This document shows, piece after piece, positions 1 to 9,887 of a stretch of DNA of 64,000 nucleotides. Position numbers and translations under genes: made by a program. Source of the DNA: Streptomyces sp. NRRL B-1140 (GTDB lineage: Bacteria > Actinomycetota > Actinomycetes > Streptomycetales > Streptomycetaceae); the NCBI RefSeq assembly GCF_001280065.1, contig NZ_LGEA01000148.1, positions 202,280 through 266,279 on the forward strand, in the 5' to 3' direction. Positions within the stretch are counted from its first letter, which is position 1; each line of letters opens with the position of its first letter. Under the pieces are notes generated by a model that worked only from the letters and a program-made list of their open reading frames with translations, had not been told where the DNA came from and ran no database searches.

Positions 1-603
1 GATCGTCTTCACCTTGTCGCCGACGGTGAGCACGTCCGGACCGGTGATCACGTACTCCTGGCCGCCGTGCCCCTCTTCCGTGAGCGCGACCGCGGCGACG
101 GCACCGATGTCGCCCTCGTGGACCATGGCGCTCAGCCGGTCGGTGAACGGCTCCCGCACCTCGCCCGCGGTCACGATCCCGTCCACCCACTCCAGGGCGT
201 TCGCCATGAACTCGACCGGCATGAGCACGGTCCAGTCCACGCCGTCGGCGGCGCGCACCGCGTCCTCCAGCGGGGTGGGACCCCCGCCGTGCAGCACGGT
301 CACGCGCCGGACACCGGCGGAGCGGGCGAGCTCCAGGATCCGGGGGCCGGTGTCCAACGGGCTGAAGGCGGCGCCCCCGAAGGTGATCAGGTGGAGGCCG
401 GTGACGCCGTCCAGAGCCGGGGTCAGCCCCTCCGGCTCGGTCAGGTCGCCCTCCACGACCTCGACGCCGGGCGGAAAGGACGCCTTCCCGGCGTCCCGCG
501 TGAGAGCACGCACCTCGTGCCCCCGTTCGAGCAGTTCGGCGACGACCTGACGGCCGACGGTTCCGGTGGCGCCGGTGACGAGGATCTTCTGCGTCTGAGT
601 CAT
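1..603 (-). CDS. NmrA-like NAD(P)-binding protein, partial (C-terminus off the left edge)
   Basis: The first 201 residues are visible, starting MTQTQKILVTGATGTVGRQ; the reading frame is open to the window edge. The glycine-rich GATGTVG loop at residues 11-17 is the dinucleotide-binding motif of atypical short-chain dehydrogenase/NmrA proteins, and the text resembles NAD(P)H:quinone reductase-like or redox-sensor members. It lies only 9 nt downstream of the maleylacetate reductase stop, so it is the last visible gene of the ring-cleavage operon. A quinone-handling role would fit the oxidation-prone hydroxyquinol intermediate, but that is inference from context. The substrate cannot be read from the sequence. 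Confidence 0.75.
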   Translation of the reverse strand, partial: MTQTQKILVTGATGTVGRQVVAELLERGHEVRALTRDAGKASFPPGVEVVEGDLTEPEGLTPALDGVTGLHLITFGGAAFSPLDTGPRILELARSAGVRRVTVLHGGGPTPLEDAVRAADGVDWTVLMPVEFMANALEWVDGIVTAGEVREPFTDRLSAMVHEGDIGAVAAVALTEEGHGGQEYVITGPDVLTVGDKVKTI

Positions 604-612
604 GCCACGACC

Positions 613-1715
<1,103 letters not shown>

Positions 1716-1719
<4 letters not shown>

Positions 1720-2585
1720 GCGGTCCGCTCCAGTACGAGGTCGAAGCGGGCGTGCCGGAAGGGGTTCGCCACGCCGAACTCCCGGGCCAGCGCCGGGTCG
1801 TCGGTCTCCGTGAAGTCCTGGACGAGGCTCTGCTGGACGGCGAACACCGCGTCGGAGTCGAGGTAGTCGCCGCCGGCCACGAAGATGTGCGTGGTGACGG
1901 GTGCGTGGCCCTCGGCCGCGGCGATGAAGTGGATGTGCGCGGGGCGGTAGGGGTGCCGTCCGGTCGCGCGCAGCAGCTCGCCGACGGGACCGTCGGTGGG
2001 GATCGGGTACGCCGCCGGGACGCAGGTGCGGAACCAGAAGCGCCCCTCGGTGTCGGCGGTGAACAGCCCGCGTCCGTTTCCCGCGGGCTGGACGCCGGGC
2101 TGCTGGACGTCGTAGTAGCCCTGGTCGTCGGCCTGCCAGACGTCGACGACGGCGCCGGGCAGCGGCGTGCCGTCCGCGGACCGCACCCGGCCGCTGACGA
2201 CGCACCTCTCACCCCGGCCCACCAGGTCGATGTCGTCGCCGAGCGCGCGCGGCGGCGACTCGGTCATGTGGAAGGGGCCCAGCACGGTCGACTCGGTGAC
2301 CCCTGGCGCGCGGTCGCCGTTCAGGGTCTCCACCAGCATGGACAGACCCAGTACGTCCGACAGCAGGATGAACTCCTGCCGGGTGTCGGTGCAGGTCCGG
2401 CCGGTCGCCGTCAGGAAGGCGATCGCCCGCTCCCACTCCGCCTGGGTGAGTCCGGTCTCGCGGGCGAAGTCGTGCAGATGGCGGACGAGGCCGCTGAGCA
2501 GTTCACGCAGCCGTGGGTCGGTGGTCGGGCGTAGGCTGGCCAGGGCCTGCTGGGTGACGTCGGCCCCGGTGGCATCGGTGGTCAT
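1716..2585 (-). CDS. Hydroxyquinol 1,2-dioxygenase-like intradiol ring-cleavage enzyme
   Basis: A 289-residue non-haem Fe(III) intradiol dioxygenase, predicted to open a catechol-type ring, most likely 1,2,4-trihydroxybenzene to maleylacetate. The N-terminal helical dimerisation domain (about 1-100) is followed by the dioxygenase fold. Likely iron ligands are Tyr158 (in GYYDVQ), Tyr193 (AAYPIP), His217 and His219 (RPAHIHF). Its partner genes, maleylacetate reductase downstream and an FAD phenol hydroxylase-type enzyme upstream, favour hydroxyquinol over catechol, because catechol pathways use a cycloisomerase and none is seen here. A chlorocatechol specificity cannot be excluded from sequence alone. 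Confidence 0.9.
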
Positions 2586-2630
2586 CCCGGCTCCTCGTCG
2601 TCGATGTCCGCTTCTTCCATGATGGCGGGC

Positions 2631-4379
2631 TCACCCGTGCCCGAGGATCCGCCTCAGCGCGTCCGCGAGCAGTTCCCCGGCGGCCGGATCGGCAGTGGCG
2701 TGCCGGAAGGCGACGAATCCGTCCGGGCGGACGAGGAGGGCTCCCGCGTCGGAGGTCTCGCGCAGGCGGGCCCAGTCGCCGTAGGGGTCGTCGTACTCCT
2801 GGCCGGGTCCGATCACCACGGTGGCGATCTCGATGTCCTGGGCGGCGGCCGCCCTGACCCAGCTCTCTCCCCCGATGCCGGTCAGCAGGGTGAAGCGGCC
2901 CCGGCCGACCGTGTCGAGGGTGGAGAGGGCGCGGGTGCCGCGGGTGATCCAGGCGTGCGGGAGGCGGGCTCCGGGCCGGGTGGAGGGCTGGTGGTGCAGT
3001 TCGGGGTCACGGCTGAAGCCGGGGTCGGGCGTGCCGTCCGGGACGATCGCGTCGGAAGTCTCCGCGTCATAGCGCTGGTTGAGGTCGACGCCGTGTGCGT
3101 TGAACTCGTAGGCCTTGAAGGCGATCGCCTCGCGGAGCTTCGCCCGCTGCTTCTCGGCGGCCTCGGTGGCGTCCTTGCGGGCGGCGATGTTGGCCCAGAG
3201 CTGCTCGGGGGTCTGCGGCGAGAGGCCGTCGAGGGCCTCGAAGACGGGGGCGGTCTCGCGGATGGACCGGTTGGCGCGGGTGACGATCTGCCGTCCGACG
3301 GGGGCGCGTTCGGCGGTGTAGCTGTCGAGCAGCCGCGGGTGGGCGGTGCCGTCGAGGACCAGCTTGAGCTTCCAGGCGAGGTTGTAGGAGTCCTGGATCG
3401 AGGTGTTGGAGCCGAGGCCGTTGGACGGCGGATGCCGGTGGACGGCGTCGCCGGCGCAGAAGACCCGGCCGTCGGCGTACGTCTGCGCGTACATCTCGTT
3501 GACGGTCCACGCCGAGGACGACGTGACGGTCACGGGGATGTCGTCGTCGCCGACGAGCTTCCGGACGATCGACTCGGCGTACTCGGTCGTCAGGTCGGGG
3601 GCGCCGGCGCTCACGTCGTAGCCCCAGACGATCAGCCACTCGTTCCAGGGGCGCACGCAGCGCACCAGGCCCGCGCCGATGCCGCCGACCGTCGCGCCGG
3701 GGGCGAGGACCCAGTAGAGGGTGGAGGGGCGGTGGGCGGTGTACTTGCCCAGGTCCGCCTCGAAGACGATGTTGATGCTGCCGGCCACGCCCATCTGCCC
3801 GCCCATGGGCAGCCCGGCGTCGGCGGCGACCTTCGACCGTCCGCCGTCGGCGCCGATCAGGTACTTGGCGCGGATCTCGTACGTGTCCCCGCGCAGCCGG
3901 TCGCGGACGGTGGCGGTGACGCCGCCGGCGTCCTGGGTGTGGGCGAGGTACTCGTTCTCGAAGCGGAGCCTGGTGCCGCGGGCGACGGCCGCGTTCACGA
4001 GGACCGGCTCCATGAGGTGCTGCGGCATGTCGCACATGCGCGTGGGGCTGGCCAGTTCGTGCTCGGCCTGCACGAGCGGGTCGTTGCCCCATGAGCGCAC
4101 CCGGCCCAGCTCCTCGCCCGCCAGACTGGTGCAGAACGTCGTGTTGCCCATCAGGTGCTGCGGGGTGGCCCGGGCGACGACCTCCTGTTCCACACCGAGG
4201 TCGCGCAGCACCTCCATGGTGCGCTGGTTGGTGATGTGCGCGCGGGGTGTGTCGGCGAGGCTCGCGTAGCGGGTCACCACGATGTTGGGGACGCCGTAGG
4301 TGCTCAGGGCCAGCGCGGCCGAGGCACCGGCCGGGCCGCTGCCCACGATCAGGACGTCGGTCTCGACGACGGTGGCCAT
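2631..4379 (-). CDS. FAD-dependent aromatic hydroxylase (resorcinol/phenol hydroxylase type)
   Basis: This 582-residue class A flavoprotein monooxygenase has the dinucleotide motif GSGPAG (13-18), the DG motif (178-179 in IGADGGRS) and the GD motif (310-311 in CAGDAVHRHPP). A C-terminal thioredoxin-like region follows, as in TfdB/PheA-type phenol hydroxylases. The likely reaction is ortho/para hydroxylation of a phenol, with resorcinol to hydroxyquinol fitting best given the two downstream enzymes. The start at 4379 was chosen over one 39 nt upstream because AGGAG lies about 6 nt before it. It is the first gene of the minus-strand operon; 45 nt separate it from the dioxygenase. Confidence 0.85.
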   Translation of the reverse strand: MATVVETDVLIVGSGPAGASAALALSTYGVPNIVVTRYASLADTPRAHITNQRTMEVLRDLGVEQEVVARATPQHLMGNTTFCTSLAGEELGRVRSWGNDPLVQAEHELASPTRMCDMPQHLMEPVLVNAAVARGTRLRFENEYLAHTQDAGGVTATVRDRLRGDTYEIRAKYLIGADGGRSKVAADAGLPMGGQMGVAGSINIVFEADLGKYTAHRPSTLYWVLAPGATVGGIGAGLVRCVRPWNEWLIVWGYDVSAGAPDLTTEYAESIVRKLVGDDDIPVTVTSSSAWTVNEMYAQTYADGRVFCAGDAVHRHPPSNGLGSNTSIQDSYNLAWKLKLVLDGTAHPRLLDSYTAERAPVGRQIVTRANRSIRETAPVFEALDGLSPQTPEQLWANIAARKDATEAAEKQRAKLREAIAFKAYEFNAHGVDLNQRYDAETSDAIVPDGTPDPGFSRDPELHHQPSTRPGARLPHAWITRGTRALSTLDTVGRGRFTLLTGIGGESWVRAAAAQDIEIATVVIGPGQEYDDPYGDWARLRETSDAGALLVRPDGFVAFRHATADPAAGELLADALRRILGHG

Positions 4380-4447
4380 GCGGCGCTCCTGCGAAGGGGG
4401 ACTGAGGATGCGGAACATGCACGATCATGGAGTGGTCCGGGCGGGCG

Positions 4448-4472
4448 CGGGTGTCTCATTACGAGACACCCG
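4448..4472. promoter_or_regulatory. Perfect 10+10 bp inverted repeat, candidate operator for the divergent regulator
   Basis: CGGGTGTCTC (4448-4457), five spacer bases ATTAC, then GAGACACCCG (4463-4472): a perfect palindrome of two 10-bp arms with about one helical turn between half-site centres. It sits in the 216-bp divergent region between the monooxygenase start (4379) and the regulator start (4596), 69 bp from the former. It is the obvious candidate binding site of the Fis-type regulator. The protein-site link is inferred from position only. Confidence 0.65.
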
Positions 4473-4595
4473 GTGGCCAGCGAAGGCCGGCGCCGGGTCG
4501 CTGCCGAAGGGAACACCGCGGAGCCGCCGCGCAGGGCGGAACCAGGACCCGCAGTTGTTTCCTGTTCAACCGAACCCGCTACGGTGGTCCGTGCC

Positions 4596-6317
4596 GTGAC
4601 CACCACAGACCCCTCCCCCGCAGCCACCGCCCGGCCCTCGCTGCGCCTCGCCCGCGAGCGGTTCCTGTCGGGCCGTCCGCTGCCCCGGGGCGTTCCGGAG
4701 GAGGTCGTCGCGGCGTGGCGGCGGGCGCGGTTCTTCGGCGTGCCGCACGACTTGGCGGAACCGGTGGCCCGCCCCCCGCGCGCCGGGGACTCGCCGCTGC
4801 TCGACGCCGCCCGGCCGGTGCTCGACCGGATCGTCCCGGCTCTGGACGGGGGCGAGGCGCTGCTCGTCCTGACCGACGAGCGGCTGCGTGTGCTGTGGAC
4901 GGCGGGAAGCGTACCGGGGCTCGGCGGGTGCGCCGTCCTGTCGGAGCAGGAGGTCGGAAACAACAGCGCGGCGCTCGCCGTGCGCAGCCGGAGCCGGGCC
5001 GAGGTACACGGGCCCGAGCACTTCCTCGACCGGTGGCAGGACGTGTCCGCGGTCAGCGTCCCCGTGCTCGGGTCGGAGAGCGGGCAGATGCTGGGCACCC
5101 TGACCGTCGCGTCACCGCTGTGGGCAACCGGAACACCTCACCCGCAGGCGGCCTTCGCCGAGGCCGCGGTCGCGGCGATCGAGACGGAACTGCGGGCACG
5201 GGCCGGGCGGGACGAACGGGTGCTGCTGGACGCCTATGTGCGGGCGGCACACGGGCCGGACCGGGCCGTGGCGGCACTCGACGGCCGCAACCGGCTGGTC
5301 AGTGAGGCGGCGCAGCGGTTGCTGACGCCCGAGGTGCTCGGGGCCCTGGAGCGTACGGCGGCCAGTGCGCGGGATACGGACGTCACGAGCCTCGTGCGGC
5401 TGCCGGAGGGAGCCGGGTGCACCGCGCGCGTCACCCCGGTGTGCCGGGACGGCCGGACCATCGGGATCGTGGCCGCCCTGGAACCGCTCGACGATCCGGC
5501 GCCCGACGCCCCGGCTTCGGCCTCACTCCCGCCGGTCGCCCTGACCGGCTCCTCGGTCCCCTGGCGGCACGCCGTCGGGCAGGCCGTGCGACTGGCCCGC
5601 TCCCGGGAGCCCCTGCTGCTCACCGGTGAGCGCGGTACGGGCAAGTTCGCGCTGGCGCGGGAGCTGTCCGGGCCGGGACCCGTCCAGGTCGCCGACGCGG
5701 CGCGGGACACCGGCCTCGACCAGGCCCTGCACGCCTGGCACTGCGAGCACCCGCTCCTGCTGCGGCACGCCGAGCGCCTCGCACAGCCCGGCGTGGCCGC
5801 GCTCAACACCCTGCTCGACCAGCGCCCGGACGCCCGGGTGCTGATCACGTACACACCCGGCGCGCCCGCCGGCCCCTGCCTGCAGCGTCTGCTGGACAAG
5901 CTGTCCGCCCGCACCGTGACCCTGCCACCGCTGCGGGAACGCGCCGAGGACATCCGGGAACTCCTGCCCGCCCTCACCCCCCGCCCCGCGCCCGGGCAGC
6001 CGCCGCTGACCTGGACCCTGGACGCCCTGCACGCGCTGGAGCAGTACCCGTGGCCCGGCAACGTCACCGAGCTGGCCCATGTCGTACGGGCCCTCGCGGA
6101 GCACCGGCGGGTGTCCGGGCCGGTCCGCCGGACGGAGCTCCCGGACGCCGTCCGGGAAGGACCGGCCGCTCGTCCGCTCAGCCCGATGGAGCACGCCGAG
6201 CGGGCCGCGATCCTGGAGGCGCTGCGCCGCCACGGGGGGAACAAGGCTCGCACGGCGACGGCGCTGGGCATCGGCCGGGCGACGCTCTACCGCAAGCTGC
6301 GGGGGTACCGGCGCTGA
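4596..6317 (+). CDS. GAF-AAA-Fis family transcriptional regulator lacking the GAFTGA loop
   Basis: A 573-residue protein built like a sigma-54 enhancer-binding protein of the AcoR type: N-terminal sensory region with a GAF-like domain (about 60-200), a short linker, an AAA core with Walker A TGERGTGK (near 341-348), and a C-terminal Fis helix-turn-helix (about 535-573, NKARTATALGIGRATLYRK). The AAA core is eroded. No GAFTGA sigma-54 contact loop is present and the segment between Walker A and the WPGNVTEL sensor region is short. It therefore probably acts with a sigma-70-type polymerase. The start is the GTG giving VTTTDPSP, because upstream in-frame codons overlap the divergent promoter. It is divergent from the ring-cleavage operon and is its likely activator. 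Confidence 0.8.
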   Translation: MTTTDPSPAATARPSLRLARERFLSGRPLPRGVPEEVVAAWRRARFFGVPHDLAEPVARPPRAGDSPLLDAARPVLDRIVPALDGGEALLVLTDERLRVLWTAGSVPGLGGCAVLSEQEVGNNSAALAVRSRSRAEVHGPEHFLDRWQDVSAVSVPVLGSESGQMLGTLTVASPLWATGTPHPQAAFAEAAVAAIETELRARAGRDERVLLDAYVRAAHGPDRAVAALDGRNRLVSEAAQRLLTPEVLGALERTAASARDTDVTSLVRLPEGAGCTARVTPVCRDGRTIGIVAALEPLDDPAPDAPASASLPPVALTGSSVPWRHAVGQAVRLARSREPLLLTGERGTGKFALARELSGPGPVQVADAARDTGLDQALHAWHCEHPLLLRHAERLAQPGVAALNTLLDQRPDARVLITYTPGAPAGPCLQRLLDKLSARTVTLPPLRERAEDIRELLPALTPRPAPGQPPLTWTLDALHALEQYPWPGNVTELAHVVRALAEHRRVSGPVRRTELPDAVREGPAARPLSPMEHAERAAILEALRRHGGNKARTATALGIGRATLYRKLRGYRR

Positions 6318-6344
6318 TCCCTGGCGACGGGGACGACGCACAAC

Positions 6345-6383
6345 AGCTCGGGCGGGCCGAGAAGATCTCGACCCGCCCGAGCT
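6345..6383. terminator. Bidirectional hairpin terminator
   Basis: AGCTCGGGCGGG (6345-6356) pairs perfectly with CCCGCCCGAGCT (6372-6383). The loop contains a second 5-bp stem (CGAGA/TCTCG) closing on three bases. It sits 27 bp after the regulator stop and immediately beyond the 3' end of the oppositely oriented tRNA, so it can serve both transcripts. Confidence 0.8.
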
Positions 6384-6389
6384 GGTCTG

Positions 6390-6474
6390 TGTCCGAGGGG
6401 GGACTTGAACCCCCACGCCCGATAAAGGGCACTAGCACCTCAAGCTAGCGCGTCTGCCATTCCGCCACCCGGAC
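6390..6474 (-). tRNA. tRNA-Leu (anticodon GAG)
   Basis: Read on the minus strand this is an 85-nt type II tRNA including the discriminator A. The acceptor stem GTCCGGG pairs with CTCGGAC (one G-U). The anticodon arm CTAGC-TTGAGGT-GCTAG gives anticodon GAG, reading CUC codons. A long variable arm (TGCCC...GGGCG) and a T-arm with GTTCAAG follow. The 3' CCA is not encoded. It is followed by the terminator at 6345-6383. Confidence 0.95.
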
Positions 6475-6616
6475 CAGGTGTCTGCCGCCGTGCCAGGGCT
6501 GTTCCCCGCGGCGACATGGACAACCATACCAAGCTTTCGGAGTGCCTTTCACCTGCGTTTCCGTGCGCCTGGCGGGGGTCCGGGACCTTGCGCTCCGATG
6601 CGTTTAGGGTCACACC

Positions 6617-7948
6617 ATGAGTGACTGGATGGTTACGCAGGGATCCCCGGGTGGGCGTCGACCGCGTGCGCTGTCGCCGCTCAGGGAGCATCTGCGCGAC
6701 ACGTTCTGGTTCGCCCCCACCGCGGCGATGGTGAGTGTCTTCGTGGTCTGGCTGGGGGCCGAGGCACTCGACACGGCCATCGTCGACGCGCTCCGGCAGG
6801 ACCGTGACTACGACACGCTCGGCGAGCTGCTGAGATTCGCCGAGGACGCGAAGGCCGTGGTGAGCGCGGTCGGCTCGGCGATGATGACCTTCATCGGTGT
6901 GGTCTTCAGCATCTCGCTGGTGGCCGTGCAGATGGCGAGCGGGCAGTTCACCCCGCGCGTGGTGCGGCTCTTCGTGCGGAGCCGGATCACCAAGGCGACC
7001 TTCGCGGTCTTCCTTTCGACCTTCGTACTGACCCTGCTGGTCCTGACGAGTTTCGACACCGTCGACGATCCCCGGGCCGTCACGACGGTGCCTCTCGTGC
7101 AGTCGGTCCTCACCTTGTGCATGGTCGCTCTGAGCCTGCTGCTCTTCGTGCTGTACGTGAACGCGACCCTGCGGCTGATGCGGATCAGCCATGTGATCGC
7201 GCGGATCGCCTCGGAGTCGTTCCGGGTGGTCGCCTCGATGCCCGTGCCGGTGAGCGGGCAGGACACCGCGGCCCTCGGCGCAAAGACCGCGTGGGTGCCG
7301 CACGAAGGCCGGGCCGGGGTACTGCGGGACGTGCACATCGCGCGCCTGGTGCGGGTGGCGCGCACCCACGGGGTCGTGCTGCGGCTGATCCCGCGGATCG
7401 GGGACTTCGTGGTGCCCGGCATGCCCGTGCTGGCGGTGCACGGCGGGCCGGTCCCGCCGCGCAGGGCGCTGCGCCACGCCATCTCGGTGGGCGTGGAGCG
7501 GACCTACCACCAGGATCTCGGTTTCGGGCTGCGGCAGTTGTCCGACATCGCGCTGCGTGGCCTGTCCCCGGCGGTCAACGATCCGACGACGGCCGTCCAG
7601 GCGCTGGACCGCATCGTCCAGTTCCTGGCCGCGCTGAGCCGGCGCCCGCTGGACGCCGCCCTGCACCGGGACCGGGCCGGTGCGGTGCGGCTGGTGCAGC
7701 CCGTGCCCGGCTGGACCGAGCTGGTGGATCTCGGGTTCACCGAGGCGCGGGGGTGCGCCGTCGGCAACCCGCAGGTCTCCCGGCGCATGCTGGCTGGTCT
7801 CGACGACCTGCTTCTGCTCGCGCCACCGGAGCGCCGCGAGCCGCTGCTGCGCCATCGGGAGCTGCTCCGGCAGGCCGTCGCTCTCGCCGCGGCGACCGCG
7901 CCGGACCGGGACTTCGCCCTGCGCCCGGACCGGCAGGGCATCGGCTGA
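6617..7948 (+). CDS. DUF2254 family membrane protein
   Basis: A 443-residue integral membrane protein of the DUF2254 type. About four hydrophobic segments lie in the N-terminal half (roughly residues 35-52, 90-112, 130-152 and 160-185), followed by a soluble C-terminal domain with the family-like stretches YHQDLGFGLRQLSDIALRGL and SPAVNDPTTAVQALD. The biochemical function of this family is unknown. It is a single-gene unit between the tRNA and a strong convergent terminator, so context gives no pathway clue. Confidence 0.85.
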   Translation: MSDWMVTQGSPGGRRPRALSPLREHLRDTFWFAPTAAMVSVFVVWLGAEALDTAIVDALRQDRDYDTLGELLRFAEDAKAVVSAVGSAMMTFIGVVFSISLVAVQMASGQFTPRVVRLFVRSRITKATFAVFLSTFVLTLLVLTSFDTVDDPRAVTTVPLVQSVLTLCMVALSLLLFVLYVNATLRLMRISHVIARIASESFRVVASMPVPVSGQDTAALGAKTAWVPHEGRAGVLRDVHIARLVRVARTHGVVLRLIPRIGDFVVPGMPVLAVHGGPVPPRRALRHAISVGVERTYHQDLGFGLRQLSDIALRGLSPAVNDPTTAVQALDRIVQFLAALSRRPLDAALHRDRAGAVRLVQPVPGWTELVDLGFTEARGCAVGNPQVSRRMLAGLDDLLLLAPPERREPLLRHRELLRQAVALAAATAPDRDFALRPDRQGIG

Positions 7949-8027
7949 GCGACGCCTCGAAGGCCCGGCCGCGCCACGCCGGACCGCACCCGTGCGGCGA
8001 CCTCCTGCCTGCCGTCAGACCGCTCCG

Positions 8028-8084
8028 GCGTCCGACGCCGGCCCCCCTTCGTCGCGAACCCCGCGGGGAACCGGCGTCGGACGC
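8028..8084. terminator. Bidirectional hairpin between convergent genes
   Basis: GCGTCCGACGCCGG (8028-8041) is the exact reverse complement of CCGGCGTCGGACGC (8071-8084), with a 29-base internal segment. It lies between the DUF2254 stop at 7948 and the aldehyde dehydrogenase stop at 8095, and can terminate both. The rest of this 146-bp interval shows nothing else. Confidence 0.7.
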
Positions 8085-8094
8085 GCCCCCTACG

Positions 8095-9636
8095 TCAGGG
8101 CAGCAGCTGGTACTCCGGGAAGTTTCCCGGCAGCCGCTCCCCCTGCGGTCCTCGCGTCACCGCCCGCACGAGCAGGTCCCCGCCGACGAACGCGCCGCGC
8201 CAGGACGCGCCGAGCCCGCCGAACAGCTCGTCGCGGTCGCCCCGGGAGCGAGGTGTGCCGTGGCCGACCTTGAACGCGCGGATGTGCGGGGCGAGCCGCT
8301 CGTACGTCGCCCGGTCGTCCGTGGACAGGGTGGCGACCAGCGCGCCGTTGGAGGCGTTCATCGCGGCCAGCAGCTCCGCCTCCGTGTCGACCAGGACGAT
8401 CGTGTCGACCGGGCCGAACGGCTCCGCGTGGTGCAGCGGGGAGGAGGAAGGCGGATTGAGGAGGGTGACCGGCTGGACGTAGGCGGAGGTGCCCTGGCCA
8501 GGCAGGAAGCGGGCGTCGTCGGGTGTGGCACGGTGCAGCGGTACGGCGCCGCGTTCGATCGCCACGGCGACCTGGTCCTGCAGCTCCTTCGCCTTGGCCG
8601 CGTTGATCACCGGCCCGAAGTCCAGCTCCGGGTACGGGTCGTCGGGCCGCTCCACGGCGAGCGGATGCCCGACCCTGAGCGTGCGCACCGCCGGGAGGTA
8701 CGCCGCCAGGAACGCGTCGAACAGGTGCCGCTGGACGACGAAGCGCGGGTACGCCGTGCAGCGCTGCTTGCCGTAGTCGAAGAGCTTGGGGATCACCCCG
8801 GTGAAGGTGTCCCAGTCCGAGTAGTTCCAGATGCCCCAGGTGTTGAGTCCCTCCTGTTCGAGTACGTGTGGTTTGCCGAGGTCGGCGACTGCCGTGGCCA
8901 CCGCGGCGCCGGTGTCGCGGCCGCCGACGAAGGAGACGCAGCCGATCTCGGGCGCCCGCACCAGCGCCTGGGACAGCTCGCTCCCACTGCCGCTGACGAG
9001 GGTCACCGGAACTCCCTCGCGGGCGGCGAGGGCGCAGGCCAGGGTCAGGCAGGCGACACCGCCGTCGGTCGGGGTCTTGGCGATGACCGCGTTGCCTGCC
9101 AGTGATTGGACCAGCAATGCGTGAACGAGCACGCTCATCGGGTAGTTCCAGCTGGCGATGTTGGATACCGGGCCGTCCAGCGGGGAGCGGCCGGCGAGCA
9201 TCGGTTCGATGCCGTCGACGTACCAGCGGACGCCGTCGATGGCCCGGTCGACGTCCGCCTGGGCGAGCCGCCAGGGCTTGCCGATCTCCCAGACGAGCAG
9301 GAGCGCGAGCAGTGTGCGGTGTTCGGTGAGGGCGTCGAGTGTGGCCGCGACCCGGGCCCGGCGCTCTGCCAGGGAGAGGTGCCGCCAGGCGCGGTGCTGG
9401 TCGAGTGCGGCGCACACGGCCCGGTGTGCGGTGGTCCCGTCCAGGCGGGGCGGGCCTGCGATCGGGCTGCCGTCGACGGGGCTGACGGCGGGCAGGACCC
9501 GTCCGTCCTTCTGCCAGGTGCCGTTCCAGAGGTTGAGGACCCGGTCGTCGCGGAAGGCCTCGGGAGCGATGCCGAGGCAGCGCTGCCACGCGTCCGGCCA
9601 GGAGGTGCCGGTCTTGAGGGTGAGGGTGGGATCCAT
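8095..9636 (-). CDS. Aldehyde dehydrogenase family protein, possibly acylating or glyoxylate-linked
   Basis: A 513-residue NAD(P)-dependent aldehyde dehydrogenase-fold enzyme. The catalytic cysteine is Cys293 (KQRCTA), and the Asn of the oxyanion site is in SWNYP (162-166). The usual general-base segment LELGG is replaced by VLEQEGLN (258-265), so the active site is not that of a standard betaine or succinate-semialdehyde dehydrogenase. The start at 9636 has GGAG 6-9 nt upstream; the frame continues upstream through the spacer and the next gene only as shadow translation. It follows the sucCD-like pair after a 251-bp spacer with tandem repeats. The substrate is unknown; a 2-carbon aldehyde or CoA-linked substrate would suit the locus, but that is inference. 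Confidence 0.8.
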   Translation of the reverse strand: MDPTLTLKTGTSWPDAWQRCLGIAPEAFRDDRVLNLWNGTWQKDGRVLPAVSPVDGSPIAGPPRLDGTTAHRAVCAALDQHRAWRHLSLAERRARVAATLDALTEHRTLLALLLVWEIGKPWRLAQADVDRAIDGVRWYVDGIEPMLAGRSPLDGPVSNIASWNYPMSVLVHALLVQSLAGNAVIAKTPTDGGVACLTLACALAAREGVPVTLVSGSGSELSQALVRAPEIGCVSFVGGRDTGAAVATAVADLGKPHVLEQEGLNTWGIWNYSDWDTFTGVIPKLFDYGKQRCTAYPRFVVQRHLFDAFLAAYLPAVRTLRVGHPLAVERPDDPYPELDFGPVINAAKAKELQDQVAVAIERGAVPLHRATPDDARFLPGQGTSAYVQPVTLLNPPSSSPLHHAEPFGPVDTIVLVDTEAELLAAMNASNGALVATLSTDDRATYERLAPHIRAFKVGHGTPRSRGDRDELFGGLGASWRGAFVGGDLLVRAVTRGPQGERLPGNFPEYQLLP

Positions 9637-9720
9637 GGGGCTGCTCCGCTCTCGGTGCACAGTCGGGGGCGGGGAGGGGTGTTGAGGGTCTGCTGCCTGC
9701 TGACGGGCCGCGGCGCGTCG

Positions 9721-9861
9721 TGCGCGCAGGTATCGCGACGGTCCGGATGACGGCCCTCCCACGCGTTGTGCGCATGGGCCGCGACGGCCCACACGACGGG
9801 CCGTCCCACGCGTTACGCGCATGGACCGCGACGGGCCGGATGACGAGCCGCCGTCCGGCGC
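9721..9861. repeat. Three tandem copies of a 47-bp imperfect repeat in the aldehyde dehydrogenase leader
   Basis: Copies at 9721-9767, 9768-9814 and 9815-9861 keep an exact 47-bp period but differ at several positions. The common core is GCGCATGG..CGCGACGG about 4-20 bases into each unit; copies 1 and 2 both end CCCACGCGTT. They fill most of the 251-bp gap between the sucD-like stop (9888) and the aldehyde dehydrogenase start (9636), so they would be transcribed as its leader. No open frame with sensible codon use runs through them. Confidence 0.7.
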
Positions 9862-9887
9862 GCAGCGCAAGCACGCCGGTGGTTTGG

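Noticed and set aside
4596..6317. Sigma-54-dependent transcription activator
   Set aside because: The GAFTGA motif is absent, no -24/-12 GG-GC promoter was seen upstream of the operon, and Streptomyces lacks sigma-54.
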